Assembly (NCBI GenBank): GCA_964509075.1
Contig: CAZDWC010000001.1
Coordinates: forward strand, 310,001-374,000
DNA length: 64,000 nucleotides
Direction: 5' to 3'
From: UBA7239 sp964509075
Lineage (GTDB): Bacteria > Pseudomonadota > Gammaproteobacteria > Pseudomonadales > UBA7239
Below the pieces are notes generated by a model. The model saw only the letters and a list, made by a program, of their open reading frames with translations, did no database searches and was not told the origin of the DNA. Numbering within the stretch: position 1 is the first letter of the stretch; each line of letters begins with the position of its first letter. Position numbers and translations under genes: made by a program. Below, one piece after another: positions 50,711 through 60,587 of this stretch.

Positions 50711-52555
50711 TCACTCAAGTTGGCTCAGGTCACGCACAGCGCCGACATCCGCGCTCAGCGCCAGTTTTGCATAGGCTTTCAATGCAGCAGAGACCTTGCG
50801 TGGGCGCAGCTGCGCAGGCTTCCAGGCTTCTTTGCCTCGGGCTTCCATTTTGGCGCGGCGGTGAGCCAGTTCTTCCATGCTGAGCAGCACGTCGATGGAG
50901 CGGTTGGGAATGTCGATGCGAATGCGGTCGCCATTCTCTATCAGGGCGATGGCGCCGCCGGCTGCGGCTTCCGGCGAAACGTGACCGATCGACAGACCCG
51001 ATGTGCCGCCGGAGAAACGGCCGTCGGTCAGCAACGCACAAGATTTGCCGAGGCCTTTGGATTTGATGTAGCTGGTGGGATACAGCATTTCCTGCATGCC
51101 GGGGCCGCCGCGTGGACCTTCATAGCGCACGATGACTACATCGCCGGCTTTCACCTTGTCGGCGAGAATGTCGCGCACGGCATCGTCCTGGCTTTCGCAG
51201 ACAAACGCTGTGCCTTCGAAAACAAAATTGCTTTCATCAACGCCCGAGGTTTTCACCACGCAGCCTTTTTCGGCGATGTTGCCGTAGAGCACGGCCAGAC
51301 CACCTTCGGTGCTGTAGGCATTGGCGAGTGAACGGATACAGCCTTCGTTGCGGTCGTCATCCAGTGTTGGCCAGCGTGTGTTCTGGCTGAAGGCTTGCTG
51401 GGTAGGAATGCCTGCCGGGCCGGCACGGAAAAATTCTTTCACCGCTGCGTCATCCGACTGTTTGATGTCCCATTTTGCCAGTGCGTCTTTCATCGTTTTG
51501 CTGTGCACGGTCGGTACATTGGCGTGCAACAAGCCGGCACGATCGAGTTCGCCGAGAATACCCATGATGCCGCCGGCGCGGTGCACGTCTTCCATGTGAT
51601 ATTTCGGTGTGTTGGGAGCGACTTTGCACAGTTGTGGCACTTTGCGCGACAGGCGATCAATGTCGGTGAGTGTAAACGGCACTTCTGCTTCCTGTGCTGC
51701 GGCGAGCAAATGCAGGATGGTATTGGTGGAGCCGCCCATGGCGATGTCGAGTGTCATTGCATTTTCGAATGCCTTGAATGATGCAATCGAGCGTGGCAAT
51801 ACGCTCATGTCATCCTGTTCGTAATGGCGCTTGGTGATATCCACCACGTAGCGTGCAGCATCGAGAAACAACCGTTCGCGATCGGCATGTGTGGCGAGCA
51901 GTGAGCCGTTGCCGGGCAGTGACAGGCCGAGTGCCTCGGTGAGGCAGTTCATCGAATTGGCGGTGAACATGCCAGAGCAGGAACCGCATGTTGGACACGC
52001 GCTGCGTTCGTACTCGGCGACTGTCTCGTCGCTGGCGTCGCTGCTGGCGGCAATTACCATCGCATCGACAAGATCGAGTTTGTGTTCGCTCAATCTGGTT
52101 TTGCCCGCCTCCATCGGGCCGCCGGAGACAAAAACGCACGGAATGTTGAGGCGCAGTGCGGCCATCAGCATGCCCGGTGTGATCTTGTCACAGTTGGAAA
52201 TACACACCATGGCATCGGCGCAGTGCGCGTTGACCATGTATTCCACCGAATCGGCGATGATGTCGCGTGATGGCAGTGAGTACAGCATGCCGTCGTGACC
52301 CATGGCGATGCCGTCATCCACGGCAATGGTGTTGAACTCTTTTGCCACGCCGCCGTGTTTTTCAATTTCGCGCGCAACGAGTTGTCCCATATCTTTCAGG
52401 TGGACGTGCCCCGGTACGAATTGAGTGAAGGAATTGACGACCGCGATGATCGGTTTCTGGAAGTCGGCATCCTGCATGCCAGTGGCGCGCCACAGGGCAC
52501 GGGCGCCGGCCATGTTGCGACCGGCGGTGGAAGTTTTCGAACGATAAGTTGGCAT
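50711..52555 (-). CDS. ilvD: Dihydroxyacid dehydratase
   Basis: IlvD dehydrates 2,3-dihydroxy acids in valine, leucine and isoleucine synthesis with an Fe-S cluster. The 614-residue protein has cluster cysteines in CISNCDK (Cys122) and CPTCGSCSGMF near 195-201, plus AMGGSTNTILHLLA and RFSGGTSGLSIGHVSPEA. It is the last gene of a minus-strand run argA - membrane protein - ilvD, with only nine bases before it. Confidence 0.97.
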   Translation of the reverse strand: MPTYRSKTSTAGRNMAGARALWRATGMQDADFQKPIIAVVNSFTQFVPGHVHLKDMGQLVAREIEKHGGVAKEFNTIAVDDGIAMGHDGMLYSLPSRDIIADSVEYMVNAHCADAMVCISNCDKITPGMLMAALRLNIPCVFVSGGPMEAGKTRLSEHKLDLVDAMVIAASSDASDETVAEYERSACPTCGSCSGMFTANSMNCLTEALGLSLPGNGSLLATHADRERLFLDAARYVVDITKRHYEQDDMSVLPRSIASFKAFENAMTLDIAMGGSTNTILHLLAAAQEAEVPFTLTDIDRLSRKVPQLCKVAPNTPKYHMEDVHRAGGIMGILGELDRAGLLHANVPTVHSKTMKDALAKWDIKQSDDAAVKEFFRAGPAGIPTQQAFSQNTRWPTLDDDRNEGCIRSLANAYSTEGGLAVLYGNIAEKGCVVKTSGVDESNFVFEGTAFVCESQDDAVRDILADKVKAGDVVIVRYEGPRGGPGMQEMLYPTSYIKSKGLGKSCALLTDGRFSGGTSGLSIGHVSPEAAAGGAIALIENGDRIRIDIPNRSIDVLLSMEELAHRRAKMEARGKEAWKPAQLRPRKVSAALKAYAKLALSADVGAVRDLSQLE

Positions 52556-52564
52556 GGAATTACC

Positions 52565-53875
52565 TCAGGAAGATGGCGATGCCTGAATGGATGGAGAGGA
52601 TCTCGTCGGGTGGATGCAAATGGCAAACAGCCAGAAAACAAGAAAGTAGAGTGTGTCAAACATACTCATTAACAGGGGGCTGTCGATCGGATAACCGGTG
52701 TTGAGCCAGCTGAGACTTGGAACATCATTCGGGTAAAAACTTTTGTCCCACCACAGTGCCAGTGGCATGCCATTCATGCCATATGACAAAAAAAGATTGA
52801 GGGAGTGTATGAGTGAAATATTCAGTGCGAGCACCAGATAACGAGGGTTGATCAGTGACAGGCATATGGCGATCAGCATTGAGAGGTACAGGTGATTTTC
52901 GTGTACGCCTTTGCTGAATGTGAAGTAGGCGAAGTGGCCGAGCAGACAAAAAATCAGCAGTGTTTCGGTGTCCTTTTTTCTGCGCATGAAAACCAGCAGC
53001 GAGGAAAGATAAAAGCCTGCAAACAAAAGTTTGGCGATGCCGTAGAGGAGGGTGTCGGATTGTTTGTAGCTCTCGACCCACACGGTTTTGTACAGCAGTG
53101 TATCCCAGAGGTTTTGCCCCGTGCTGAAATTGTAGGCGAGTACGGGGGACAGCCGGTTGAAATTCAATGCATTGCAGGAAAGACAGTTATGTCCGAAACC
53201 GCGCAGGAGGGCAGCTACAGGTTCATTGCCGAAAATGCTGTAGGTAACCAATGTCGCAATCACCACAGAGGGCAGCAGAGCCTGCAAGGTTTTTGAGAGG
53301 GTGGTCTGCCATGTGTGGTGGATCTTCCTGAAGTGGCAGTAGAGGTACACAAGCAGGAAGGGGGCAATGATCAGCGGTGGTGATTTGATCAGTGCCGCAG
53401 CGATAAAGAAGGCAATCGCAATGACTGGTTTTTGTCGATGGACAAAATACAGTGAGAGCAGGAAGAAGGGGGTGAAATAGATGTCCATGTAGGACAGCGA
53501 CAGACAGCTGTAAGCCAGCGGGATAAAAAACAGGATGGTGATCGCGGTATTGCGCTGTGACCAGCAATGGATGATGCACATACTGGCAAGCAGCGCGACA
53601 AGGAAGGTAATTTTCAAGCCATAAAAGGGGGCCATTCCGGTAGCATCCGCCAGCGCCATGGCAGCATACAGCAGCACGGAGAAAAACGGCGGATGCTCAT
53701 GGCGATTCATGGCATAGCCCTTTGCCAGGCCGTTTTCGTAAACGTTTCTTCCCCAGTCCAGCCAGTCGCAGACATCACTGGTGCCGGTGGTGGGCAGAAA
53801 GATAATGCACAGGATGCCGAGTAATGCGAGTGCAAGCAGGGACTGGGTGTTTTGCATGGCATCGCTGTTTTGCAT
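52565..53875 (-). CDS. Polytopic membrane protein, probable GT-C glycosyltransferase
   Basis: A 436-residue protein with about ten membrane helices. An early acidic motif (DVCDWLDWGRNVYENGL), a HEHPPFFSVLLYA loop and a late KGVHENHLYLSM motif are the kind seen in GT-C enzymes that use polyprenyl-phosphate sugars (the Alg6/PIG-M-like GxHE motif). No donor or acceptor can be assigned. It sits between argA (3 bp) and ilvD (9 bp), an odd place for such a gene, and no other cell-surface sugar genes are near. Confidence 0.7.
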   Translation of the reverse strand: MQNSDAMQNTQSLLALALLGILCIIFLPTTGTSDVCDWLDWGRNVYENGLAKGYAMNRHEHPPFFSVLLYAAMALADATGMAPFYGLKITFLVALLASMCIIHCWSQRNTAITILFFIPLAYSCLSLSYMDIYFTPFFLLSLYFVHRQKPVIAIAFFIAAALIKSPPLIIAPFLLVYLYCHFRKIHHTWQTTLSKTLQALLPSVVIATLVTYSIFGNEPVAALLRGFGHNCLSCNALNFNRLSPVLAYNFSTGQNLWDTLLYKTVWVESYKQSDTLLYGIAKLLFAGFYLSSLLVFMRRKKDTETLLIFCLLGHFAYFTFSKGVHENHLYLSMLIAICLSLINPRYLVLALNISLIHSLNLFLSYGMNGMPLALWWDKSFYPNDVPSLSWLNTGYPIDSPLLMSMFDTLYFLVFWLFAICIHPTRSSPSIQASPSS

Positions 53876-53878
53876 TGA

Positions 53879-55207
53879 TCACAATGCCTTGATCAGTATT
53901 TTTGAATTGCGCTGGTAGTTGTAAAACTTTTGCTTCCGGGGGGGCAGCTGGTCGAGATTTGCAGGCGCAAAGCCTTTTTCCAGGAACCAGTGTGCGGTTT
54001 GTGTGGTGAGCACAAACAGTTTTTTCATGCCGGATTTTTTCGCCAGTTTTTCCACGTGTGCAAGCAATAATGCAGCGCGGCCACCATCCCGATATTGCGG
54101 GTGGGTGGCGACGCAAGCCACCTCGGCCATCTTTTTGTCGGTATACGGGTACAGCGCCGCGCATGCGGCAATCAGGCCCTCATGTTCAATTACGGTGAAA
54201 TTGGTAATTTCAGCTTCCAGTACATCGCGTGAGCGACGCACCAGTACACCTTCGGCTTCCAGCGGTTGGATCAATTCAAGAATACCGACAACATCATCCA
54301 GATTTGCCGGGCGAATCAATTCGGCGCTGTCATGAGCAATCAATGTGCCGCTACCTTCACGCGTGAACAGTTCTTCCAGCAAACTGCCGTTCTTGTGATA
54401 ACTGATCAGATGCGCGCGCGCAGCGCCTTCCTGTACGGCGTGTGCGCAGGCGCGCAGGGCTGGGATGTCGGCTGGCTTCTGTTTTTTCAGCAGGGATAGT
54501 GCCTGTGCCGGTTTCAGTTCGCGCAGCAGCTGGTTTTTGGTATCACTGATGCCGTCGGCTTCGATGAAGGCGATCAGTTTGTCGGCGCCGATGGCCTGCG
54601 CGACGGATGTGGCGACATTCTCGATACCGAGATTGAAAATTTCACCGCTGGCGGAATAGCCGAGGCAGGGCAGCACCACAATGGCGTGATGATCGAGTGC
54701 CGTGCGGATGGCATCGCTGTCCACGCGCCGCACTTCGCCGGTGTAGTGGAAGTCAATGCCATCGCGCACACCGATGGGTTTGGCGGTGATGAAGTTGCCG
54801 CCTGTCACGCGAATCTGCGCGCCGTGCATGGGGGAATTGACCAGCCCGGTAGACAGCAGGGCTTCAACATGCGAGCGCACGCTGCTGGCTGCTTCCACGA
54901 CGTGTGGCAAACTCTGGCTGTCGGTTACGCGTACGCCAAGTTGAAAACGCGATGCAATATTCGCGCGTGCGAGTGCATCTTCGATTTGCACGCGAGCGCC
55001 AACGGCCAACACCAGTCGCACGCCGAGACTGGTAAGCAGGGCAATGTCATGTACGGTATCCAGGAAAGCCGCATCGCGCACGGCTTCGCCGGGCAACATC
55101 AACACGAAGGTCTTGCCGCGATGCGCGTGAATGTAGGGGGCAGAATGCCGGAACCAGTCCACCATGCTTCTGGCTGATGCCGGATCTTGGTGTGGATCGT
55201 GTTGCAC
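53879..55207 (-). CDS. argA: N-acetylglutamate synthase (AAK-GNAT fusion)
   Basis: ArgA acetylates glutamate in the first step of arginine synthesis and is normally inhibited by arginine. The N-terminal amino-acid-kinase-like domain starts VDWFRHSAPYIHAHRGKTF. The C-terminal GNAT domain (about 290-442) has YTDKKMAEVACVATHPQYR, GGRAALLLAHVE and ending QTAHWFLEKGF. GTG 55207 is preferred because CAGGAGA precedes it and it gives 442 residues, near the E. coli length of 443. Confidence 0.95.
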   Translation of the reverse strand: MQHDPHQDPASARSMVDWFRHSAPYIHAHRGKTFVLMLPGEAVRDAAFLDTVHDIALLTSLGVRLVLAVGARVQIEDALARANIASRFQLGVRVTDSQSLPHVVEAASSVRSHVEALLSTGLVNSPMHGAQIRVTGGNFITAKPIGVRDGIDFHYTGEVRRVDSDAIRTALDHHAIVVLPCLGYSASGEIFNLGIENVATSVAQAIGADKLIAFIEADGISDTKNQLLRELKPAQALSLLKKQKPADIPALRACAHAVQEGAARAHLISYHKNGSLLEELFTREGSGTLIAHDSAELIRPANLDDVVGILELIQPLEAEGVLVRRSRDVLEAEITNFTVIEHEGLIAACAALYPYTDKKMAEVACVATHPQYRDGGRAALLLAHVEKLAKKSGMKKLFVLTTQTAHWFLEKGFAPANLDQLPPRKQKFYNYQRNSKILIKAL

Positions 55208-55290
55208 AGCGAGTCTCCTGTCAGGGCTGACGCATTCTAGCAGGAGTAGCCGAGGCAACCCAGATCAATACGGTTGTCACGCAAGCGGTG

Positions 55291-56394
55291 TTACAGGCTC
55301 CCCTCTTTGGGTTGCCCGTAGTAAAAGCCTTGAATGTAATCAAAGCCCATTTGCTTGCAGGCCTCGACTTCTTCCTGGCGATCCAGGCCTTCAGCCAGCG
55401 TGTGAATGCCCATGTTTTTTGACATGGATACCAGGGTTTCCACCATGTCGCGCTTGGCAAACGGGGCCTTGTCTATTTCACGTACCAGGCTGATGTCGAA
55501 TTTCAGGTAATGCGCGGGCGCTTCTATCAGTTCGATAAAGCGCGCCTGTCCGGCGCCAAAGTCATCGTAAGCGAGCTTGATGTTGAGCGCATCCAGTTCC
55601 CGGCAGATTTTTTTCATGTCCGCCAGACTGGGAACTGCTTTTTCGTGAACTTCGAGCACCAGTGGCAGATCTGGGTGATCCTTGCGTATTTTTTCCATTT
55701 GCAGCAACAACAGGCGGACATATTTCATTTCATCCGGATGTACGTTGATGAAAAACTTGGCCTTGGTGTCGAATGTGGCTGCAGTGGCAATACCGGTATC
55801 CCGGAACAGGCGGCTGAGGTGCATGGCGAGGCCATTCACGCTTTCTGCGATGTGGAACAGAGGGCCGGGATGGCGGGACAGGCCCGGGTGAGTGCCGCGC
55901 CCTAGAATTTCATACGCATAGATGGATTCGTCGCTGGCATTGATGATGGGTTGAAACGCCGGGACGATCAGTTTCTGTTCGAGCAATTCCTGCAATTCGC
56001 GAATACCTGCAGGCATCTTGTCGGAGAGCGCGGGAATGCCGACTACCGTGACTGAACGGTGAGTCGGTTCGGATGATTTCTTGACGGTTTCCTTCACCAG
56101 GCGCACTTCAAAATCGGCGAAATGCAATACGTCGCCGTGTTGCAACTCCGTGGGTTCGCTGATTTGCTTGCGATTGATGAATGTGCCGTTGGTGCTGTTG
56201 TTGTCGCGCAGATACAGTCTGTTTCCGTCTTCGAAAATTTCAGCGTGTATGCGCGATGCCTTGTTGCTGGGCACTACAAAATTGACGTCGCTTTGACGTC
56301 CGATCAGGTATGGCAGGGTTGTCAGCGGCAGGCGGCCGATAACGGCTTCGCCGGTGAAATATCCCTCGAGATGCCAGACATCTTGTTCAATCAT
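55291..56394 (-). CDS. FHA domain fused to EAL phosphodiesterase domain
   Basis: A 367-residue soluble protein. Residues about 20-100 form an FHA phosphothreonine-binding domain: IGRQS, ASRIHAEI and DNNSTNGTFI. Residues 140-365 form an EAL domain for c-di-GMP hydrolysis. Key residues look intact: Glu162 in YEILGRG, FINVHPDE, LEVHEKA, YDDFGAG, LKFDISLV, LAEGLDR and QGFYYGQP. FHA-EAL order is uncommon and would tie c-di-GMP turnover to Ser/Thr phosphorylation. It follows the M16C peptidase gene by three bases. Confidence 0.9.
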   Translation of the reverse strand: MIEQDVWHLEGYFTGEAVIGRLPLTTLPYLIGRQSDVNFVVPSNKASRIHAEIFEDGNRLYLRDNNSTNGTFINRKQISEPTELQHGDVLHFADFEVRLVKETVKKSSEPTHRSVTVVGIPALSDKMPAGIRELQELLEQKLIVPAFQPIINASDESIYAYEILGRGTHPGLSRHPGPLFHIAESVNGLAMHLSRLFRDTGIATAATFDTKAKFFINVHPDEMKYVRLLLLQMEKIRKDHPDLPLVLEVHEKAVPSLADMKKICRELDALNIKLAYDDFGAGQARFIELIEAPAHYLKFDISLVREIDKAPFAKRDMVETLVSMSKNMGIHTLAEGLDRQEEVEACKQMGFDYIQGFYYGQPKEGSL

Positions 56395-56397
56395 GCA

Positions 56398-59319
56398 TCA
56401 GGCATCCAGTCGGCAGATATCCAGGCCCAGTGTCTTGGCCTGCGGCGTGCTGCTGGCATCGCTCATGACGGCGGTATTCATGTTTGCCGGCGTCAGATAG
56501 GTGGCTCCTACACGCTGCAAGTCCGCACCCGTCACAGCGAGAATGCGTGAACGAAACTGGCGCCGCGCATCGTCGCTGCGGCCAAACAGTCGATTGTGGA
56601 ATGCGTTTTTGGCTTCGCCGGCAGGAGAGCCGGGTTTATCCAGAGAAGATACGACACCGAGAATCGCTTCTTCAACTTGTTGTGGATCAGGTGTGGTATC
56701 TGCCAACCATTGCAGGGCGGCATCAAAATCGTCCAACGTTTCGGTAAGACGCGGATCCCGGTAGGAATACATGCGGAAACTGCCCAGCGTACTGTCCTGA
56801 CTGGCGCCGCCGCCGTAGGCGCCACCTTGTTCGCGTATGGCGCGATGCAGGAAACCGTTGCGCAGATAACCGCCGAGCACAGTGAGGGCAGGCGCATCGG
56901 CGTGGTTCATGGCCACGGTTGGCCAAGCGCGCGCGCAGAAATTCACTTGCGTGCTGGTCTGCCACAGTTGTTTTATGGCAACCGGTGCGTGCGGCAGCGA
57001 GAGTGTGCTCCCCGTTGCAGCAGGTGTTGATGCCCACAATGCGCACAAATGGTCGGCGCATTCCGTCAGTCGTTCCTGTTCTGCAACCAGCAATAATTGC
57101 GAGGGTTGCCTGAGCAGTTTGTTGTGCAGTTCGCGCAGGCGATGTGCAAAATTTTCCAGTGCCGCAACATCATCCAGTGAGCGATCCAGTTGTTTCATCG
57201 CCGCCACGCCGCCGAGACCGGTGACCTCGTGCTGGTAGCGTGCCAGCGGTGAAATGCCGGCGCTGGCGGCCGCCATTACCAGACTGTGCCCGCTGCTGGT
57301 GATGCCGCGCTCGCGGCGCGTACGCATTTGCGCCATCAATTCGCGCAGACGCTGATGTTCGTCGAAGCGTGTGTCACGCCAGGTGTCCTGCAGCAACTGG
57401 CTGGCCGCGTGCTGGTTGCGTGCCAGTGCTTTCATTGACAGTACCAGAAAGCCCTGGACCTGACGCACGTCATCAATGGCGCCACGCAGGCTGGGGTAGG
57501 CGCTGATACCGCCGCACACGGCCGCCTGACGGTTCTGTGCCTGCAGGTAATCCAGCGTGCCTGCGCCCACTTCCGTGAGGCACGAGGTGTAGATCGGCAA
57601 TAGCGCCATTTCCTGTGCATTGAGTGCCGGCAGTGTGACGACGAGTTGCTGGTAGACCAGCCCGTTGGTGCCGGCACTGAACGTGGTGAGTGGCACGGTA
57701 CCGGCTATTTCTGCTGCGGATTGCGGGATCAGCATGTCTGCCGGCACATCGGCCAGCGTGACTTTCGGCAGCACATTTTCGTCGATGGCTGCTTCCTGTC
57801 GCTGCTGCAGTTCCAGGCTTTGCTGGATGATTTTTTGGCAATCGTCTTCACTGAGTGCAGCGCGGATATTGGCCAGCCGCGCGGCTTCAGCGGTTTCACG
57901 GCGCGAGGACAATTCGCGATCCGGCTTCAGCGTCAGTGTGACGCGGTGTGGATTGTCGAGCAGGAATTTGCGTACCAGCTGCTTGATGAAATCCGGATGA
58001 CGCGATTCGCGTTGCAGTTCGGCCAGTGCCGGTTCCAGATCGAGCAGTGCGACCGGATCGCCGCGATGCGTGGCGCTGTTCAAGGCGTGCAGGATCAACT
58101 GCAATCCGTACGGATAGCCATCGCCGCCGATTTCGCGCTGTTGCAGTTCGAGCTGGTGCAGGCAGGCGTCGATGCGATCCTGCGGCACGCCTTTTTCGGC
58201 AATGTCGCGCAGCACATCGAGAATCAGGTATTCCACGCTGCCGGTGTGCTCGGGTTCCGAGCCTTCCAGACCGGCCATGAACAGCAATTCCTTCTGCGAA
58301 TCTTCCATGCCGCACAGCGGCGATGGCGAGGTGCCGAGTGTAGAGGTCTCCAGTGCCTGTTGCAGTGGCGAGGCTGCGTTGTCCAGCAGCACGGCAGTCA
58401 GCAGTTGCGCCTGTAGATGCGTTTTGAGATCGGCACTGTGGCCCAGCAGCCATGCAGTGACGATATGGGTTTTGGCCTTGGTGTTGTCCTCGTCAAAGGC
58501 GTAAGCCTCTTCGACGCGCAGCGGCGCCAGATAGCGTTTTTCATCCGGCACCTGGATAAGGTGATCGGAATAGACAAAACGCGACAGTGCCTGCGCTTCA
58601 AATTTTGCCTGGTGTTCGGCGGCGGGAATATCGCCGTAGGTCATGAAAATGGCGTTGGATGGATGGTAGTGACTGCGGTAGAACGACACCAGTTGTTCGT
58701 AGCTGAGATCGGGAATGCAATCCGGTTCGCCGCCGCTGTTGTGGTGATAGGTGGTATTCGGGAAAACATATTTCGACAGCGTCTGCCACAGCGTCGAGGT
58801 CACCGAACTCATCGCACCTTTCATTTCGTTGAACACCACACCTTTGAAGGTCAGTGGTGATTGCGGGTCTGTCATGTCCTCGAATTCGAGGCGGTGGCCT
58901 TCCTGCGCGAAATCGAGCGGGTCGAGTCTGGCGAAAAACACGGCGTCGAGATAAACGTCGAGCAGGTTGTCAAAATCCTTGCGGTTCTGGCTGGCAAATG
59001 GATAGGCCGTCCAGTCGGAACTGGTAAAGGCGTTCATGAACGTGTTCAGCGAGCGCCGTGTCATCAGGAAGAAAGGATCTCGCACGGGATATTTCTCGCT
59101 GCCGCACAAAGCCGTGTGTTCGAGAATATGCGCGACGCCGGTGGAATCGTGCGGAACGGTGCGCAGTGCTACCAGGAAAACGTTCTCGCTGTTGTCGGCG
59201 GCCAGATGAATATGTTGGGCGCCGGTAACCCGGTGGCGATACTCCTCGACGGTGATGTTGAGGGCCGGGATGGCCTGGCGGCGCAGCAGTTCAAAGCCGG
59301 GATGCGTGGAGACAGACAT
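56398..59319 (-). CDS. M16C-family metallopeptidase (presequence-protease-like)
   Basis: A 973-residue peptidase with the inverted zinc motif HILEH at residues 64-68, in AHILEHTALCGSEKYPVRDPFF, and the downstream NTFMNAFTSSDWTAYPFAS characteristic of the PreP/insulinase M16C branch. The large size fits two M16 halves plus linker. Related enzymes degrade peptides in a closed chamber. There is no signal peptide, so it is probably cytoplasmic. ATG 59319 (MSVSTHPGFELL) follows AAGGA; an upstream start at 59376 is less likely. It is co-transcribed with the FHA-EAL gene. Confidence 0.92.
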   Translation of the reverse strand: MSVSTHPGFELLRRQAIPALNITVEEYRHRVTGAQHIHLAADNSENVFLVALRTVPHDSTGVAHILEHTALCGSEKYPVRDPFFLMTRRSLNTFMNAFTSSDWTAYPFASQNRKDFDNLLDVYLDAVFFARLDPLDFAQEGHRLEFEDMTDPQSPLTFKGVVFNEMKGAMSSVTSTLWQTLSKYVFPNTTYHHNSGGEPDCIPDLSYEQLVSFYRSHYHPSNAIFMTYGDIPAAEHQAKFEAQALSRFVYSDHLIQVPDEKRYLAPLRVEEAYAFDEDNTKAKTHIVTAWLLGHSADLKTHLQAQLLTAVLLDNAASPLQQALETSTLGTSPSPLCGMEDSQKELLFMAGLEGSEPEHTGSVEYLILDVLRDIAEKGVPQDRIDACLHQLELQQREIGGDGYPYGLQLILHALNSATHRGDPVALLDLEPALAELQRESRHPDFIKQLVRKFLLDNPHRVTLTLKPDRELSSRRETAEAARLANIRAALSEDDCQKIIQQSLELQQRQEAAIDENVLPKVTLADVPADMLIPQSAAEIAGTVPLTTFSAGTNGLVYQQLVVTLPALNAQEMALLPIYTSCLTEVGAGTLDYLQAQNRQAAVCGGISAYPSLRGAIDDVRQVQGFLVLSMKALARNQHAASQLLQDTWRDTRFDEHQRLRELMAQMRTRRERGITSSGHSLVMAAASAGISPLARYQHEVTGLGGVAAMKQLDRSLDDVAALENFAHRLRELHNKLLRQPSQLLLVAEQERLTECADHLCALWASTPAATGSTLSLPHAPVAIKQLWQTSTQVNFCARAWPTVAMNHADAPALTVLGGYLRNGFLHRAIREQGGAYGGGASQDSTLGSFRMYSYRDPRLTETLDDFDAALQWLADTTPDPQQVEEAILGVVSSLDKPGSPAGEAKNAFHNRLFGRSDDARRQFRSRILAVTGADLQRVGATYLTPANMNTAVMSDASSTPQAKTLGLDICRLDA

Positions 59320-59486
59320 GCGAAATCCTTGGGGGATGCCGTTACGGCAAGTGTAGCGTCTTGTTGATGTTGGCATTGTACGGTTGTCGGGATGGAAATG
59401 TCACAACAGATCCCTAGAGTTTCTCGCGGAAAGCGCCTATTGTTTCAGGAGGATAGGAAGGTGATTTCAGGTAATGCCTTACATAA

Positions 59487-60587
59487 GTGAGCCGGGCAGT
59501 GGATCTTCAGGCTGAAAACATACGCCTGCGGCGTGCCGTGAGTGAATTGCTGGATCGCATCGACAGCAACCAGCAAATCCAGCGCCGCTTCTATGATTAT
59601 GAATTCCGGTTGTTGGCCTGCACCCAGGCCCAGCAGTTGCTGTCCCTGCTGACGACAGGTTTGCAGGAGCACTTCGATTTGCAGGCGGTTGCCCTGCTGC
59701 TGGATGATCCCGAGCACCATTACCGCACGCTGATGCAGCCGTTGATGGATGCTTCGCTGCCGGTGCGTTTCCTGCACGATGCCGCGCTGGCCGATGCTTG
59801 TCTGGCGCCGCTGGAAAAAGGTGTATTTCTCGGCCAGCTGGAAAGTCTGGAGCTGGCGAAGTATTTCGCTTCTGCATCAAAGGCCATCAAGAGTTGTGCG
59901 CTGTTGCCCTTGATGCAGGGTGACGGCGTGGTCGGTTGTCTGGCGCTGGGCAGTGACAATCCCGAGCGTTTTACGGCGGACAAGTCCACGGATTTTCTTG
60001 CTCATCTCGCGTCCATTGTCGCCGCCTGCATCGACAATGTTGTCAGTCACGAAACCCTGCGCCGGCAGACACAGACTGATGTGCTCACCCATCTCAACAA
60101 TCGTCGCTATTTTGATCTCGAACTGGAGCGCGAGGTCGCAGCCGCTGCGCGTACCGGGCATCCGCTGGCCTGTGTGTTTCTGGATATCGATCATTTCAAA
60201 CAGGTCAATGACCAGTGGGGACACCAGACGGGCGATGCCTGTCTGCAACAGGTGGCCGACGTGATACGCAAGCAGTTGCGCAAGGCGGATGTGCTGGCGC
60301 GCTACGGCGGGGAGGAATTTGTCTGCCTGTTGCCCGGCACCGATCAGGAAAAAGCCTTGCAGACTGCGGAGCGCATCCGCCTGGCGGTCGCGCAGAGTGA
60401 GTGCCATAAAATGGACGGCACACCATTCCATGTCACGCTGTCGGGTGGTCTGTGTGTGTGGACGCCGGAAACCGTGCAACCTGATGCTGCGCAACGTCTG
60501 GTGGCGCTGGCCGACGAGGCGATGTACGAGGCGAAGCGCGCAGGGCGCAACCGGATCTGCTGGCGGGATTTTGCCGACGAAGCTTGA
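59487..60587 (+). CDS. Diguanylate cyclase with DUF484-like sensor domain
   Basis: A 366-residue cytoplasmic protein. The N-terminal helix and GAF-like region resembles DUF484 (AENIRLRRAVSELLDRIDSN, LPLMQGDGVVGCLALGSDNPERF). The C-terminal GGDEF domain has an intact active site GGEEF near 274-278 and an RKAD inhibition site at 265-268, so it can probably make c-di-GMP and be inhibited by it. GTG 59487 is the first usable start, because a TAA precedes it in frame. The FHA-EAL phosphodiesterase gene is only 3 kb away on the other strand. Confidence 0.9.
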   Translation: MSRAVDLQAENIRLRRAVSELLDRIDSNQQIQRRFYDYEFRLLACTQAQQLLSLLTTGLQEHFDLQAVALLLDDPEHHYRTLMQPLMDASLPVRFLHDAALADACLAPLEKGVFLGQLESLELAKYFASASKAIKSCALLPLMQGDGVVGCLALGSDNPERFTADKSTDFLAHLASIVAACIDNVVSHETLRRQTQTDVLTHLNNRRYFDLELEREVAAAARTGHPLACVFLDIDHFKQVNDQWGHQTGDACLQQVADVIRKQLRKADVLARYGGEEFVCLLPGTDQEKALQTAERIRLAVAQSECHKMDGTPFHVTLSGGLCVWTPETVQPDAAQRLVALADEAMYEAKRAGRNRICWRDFADEA

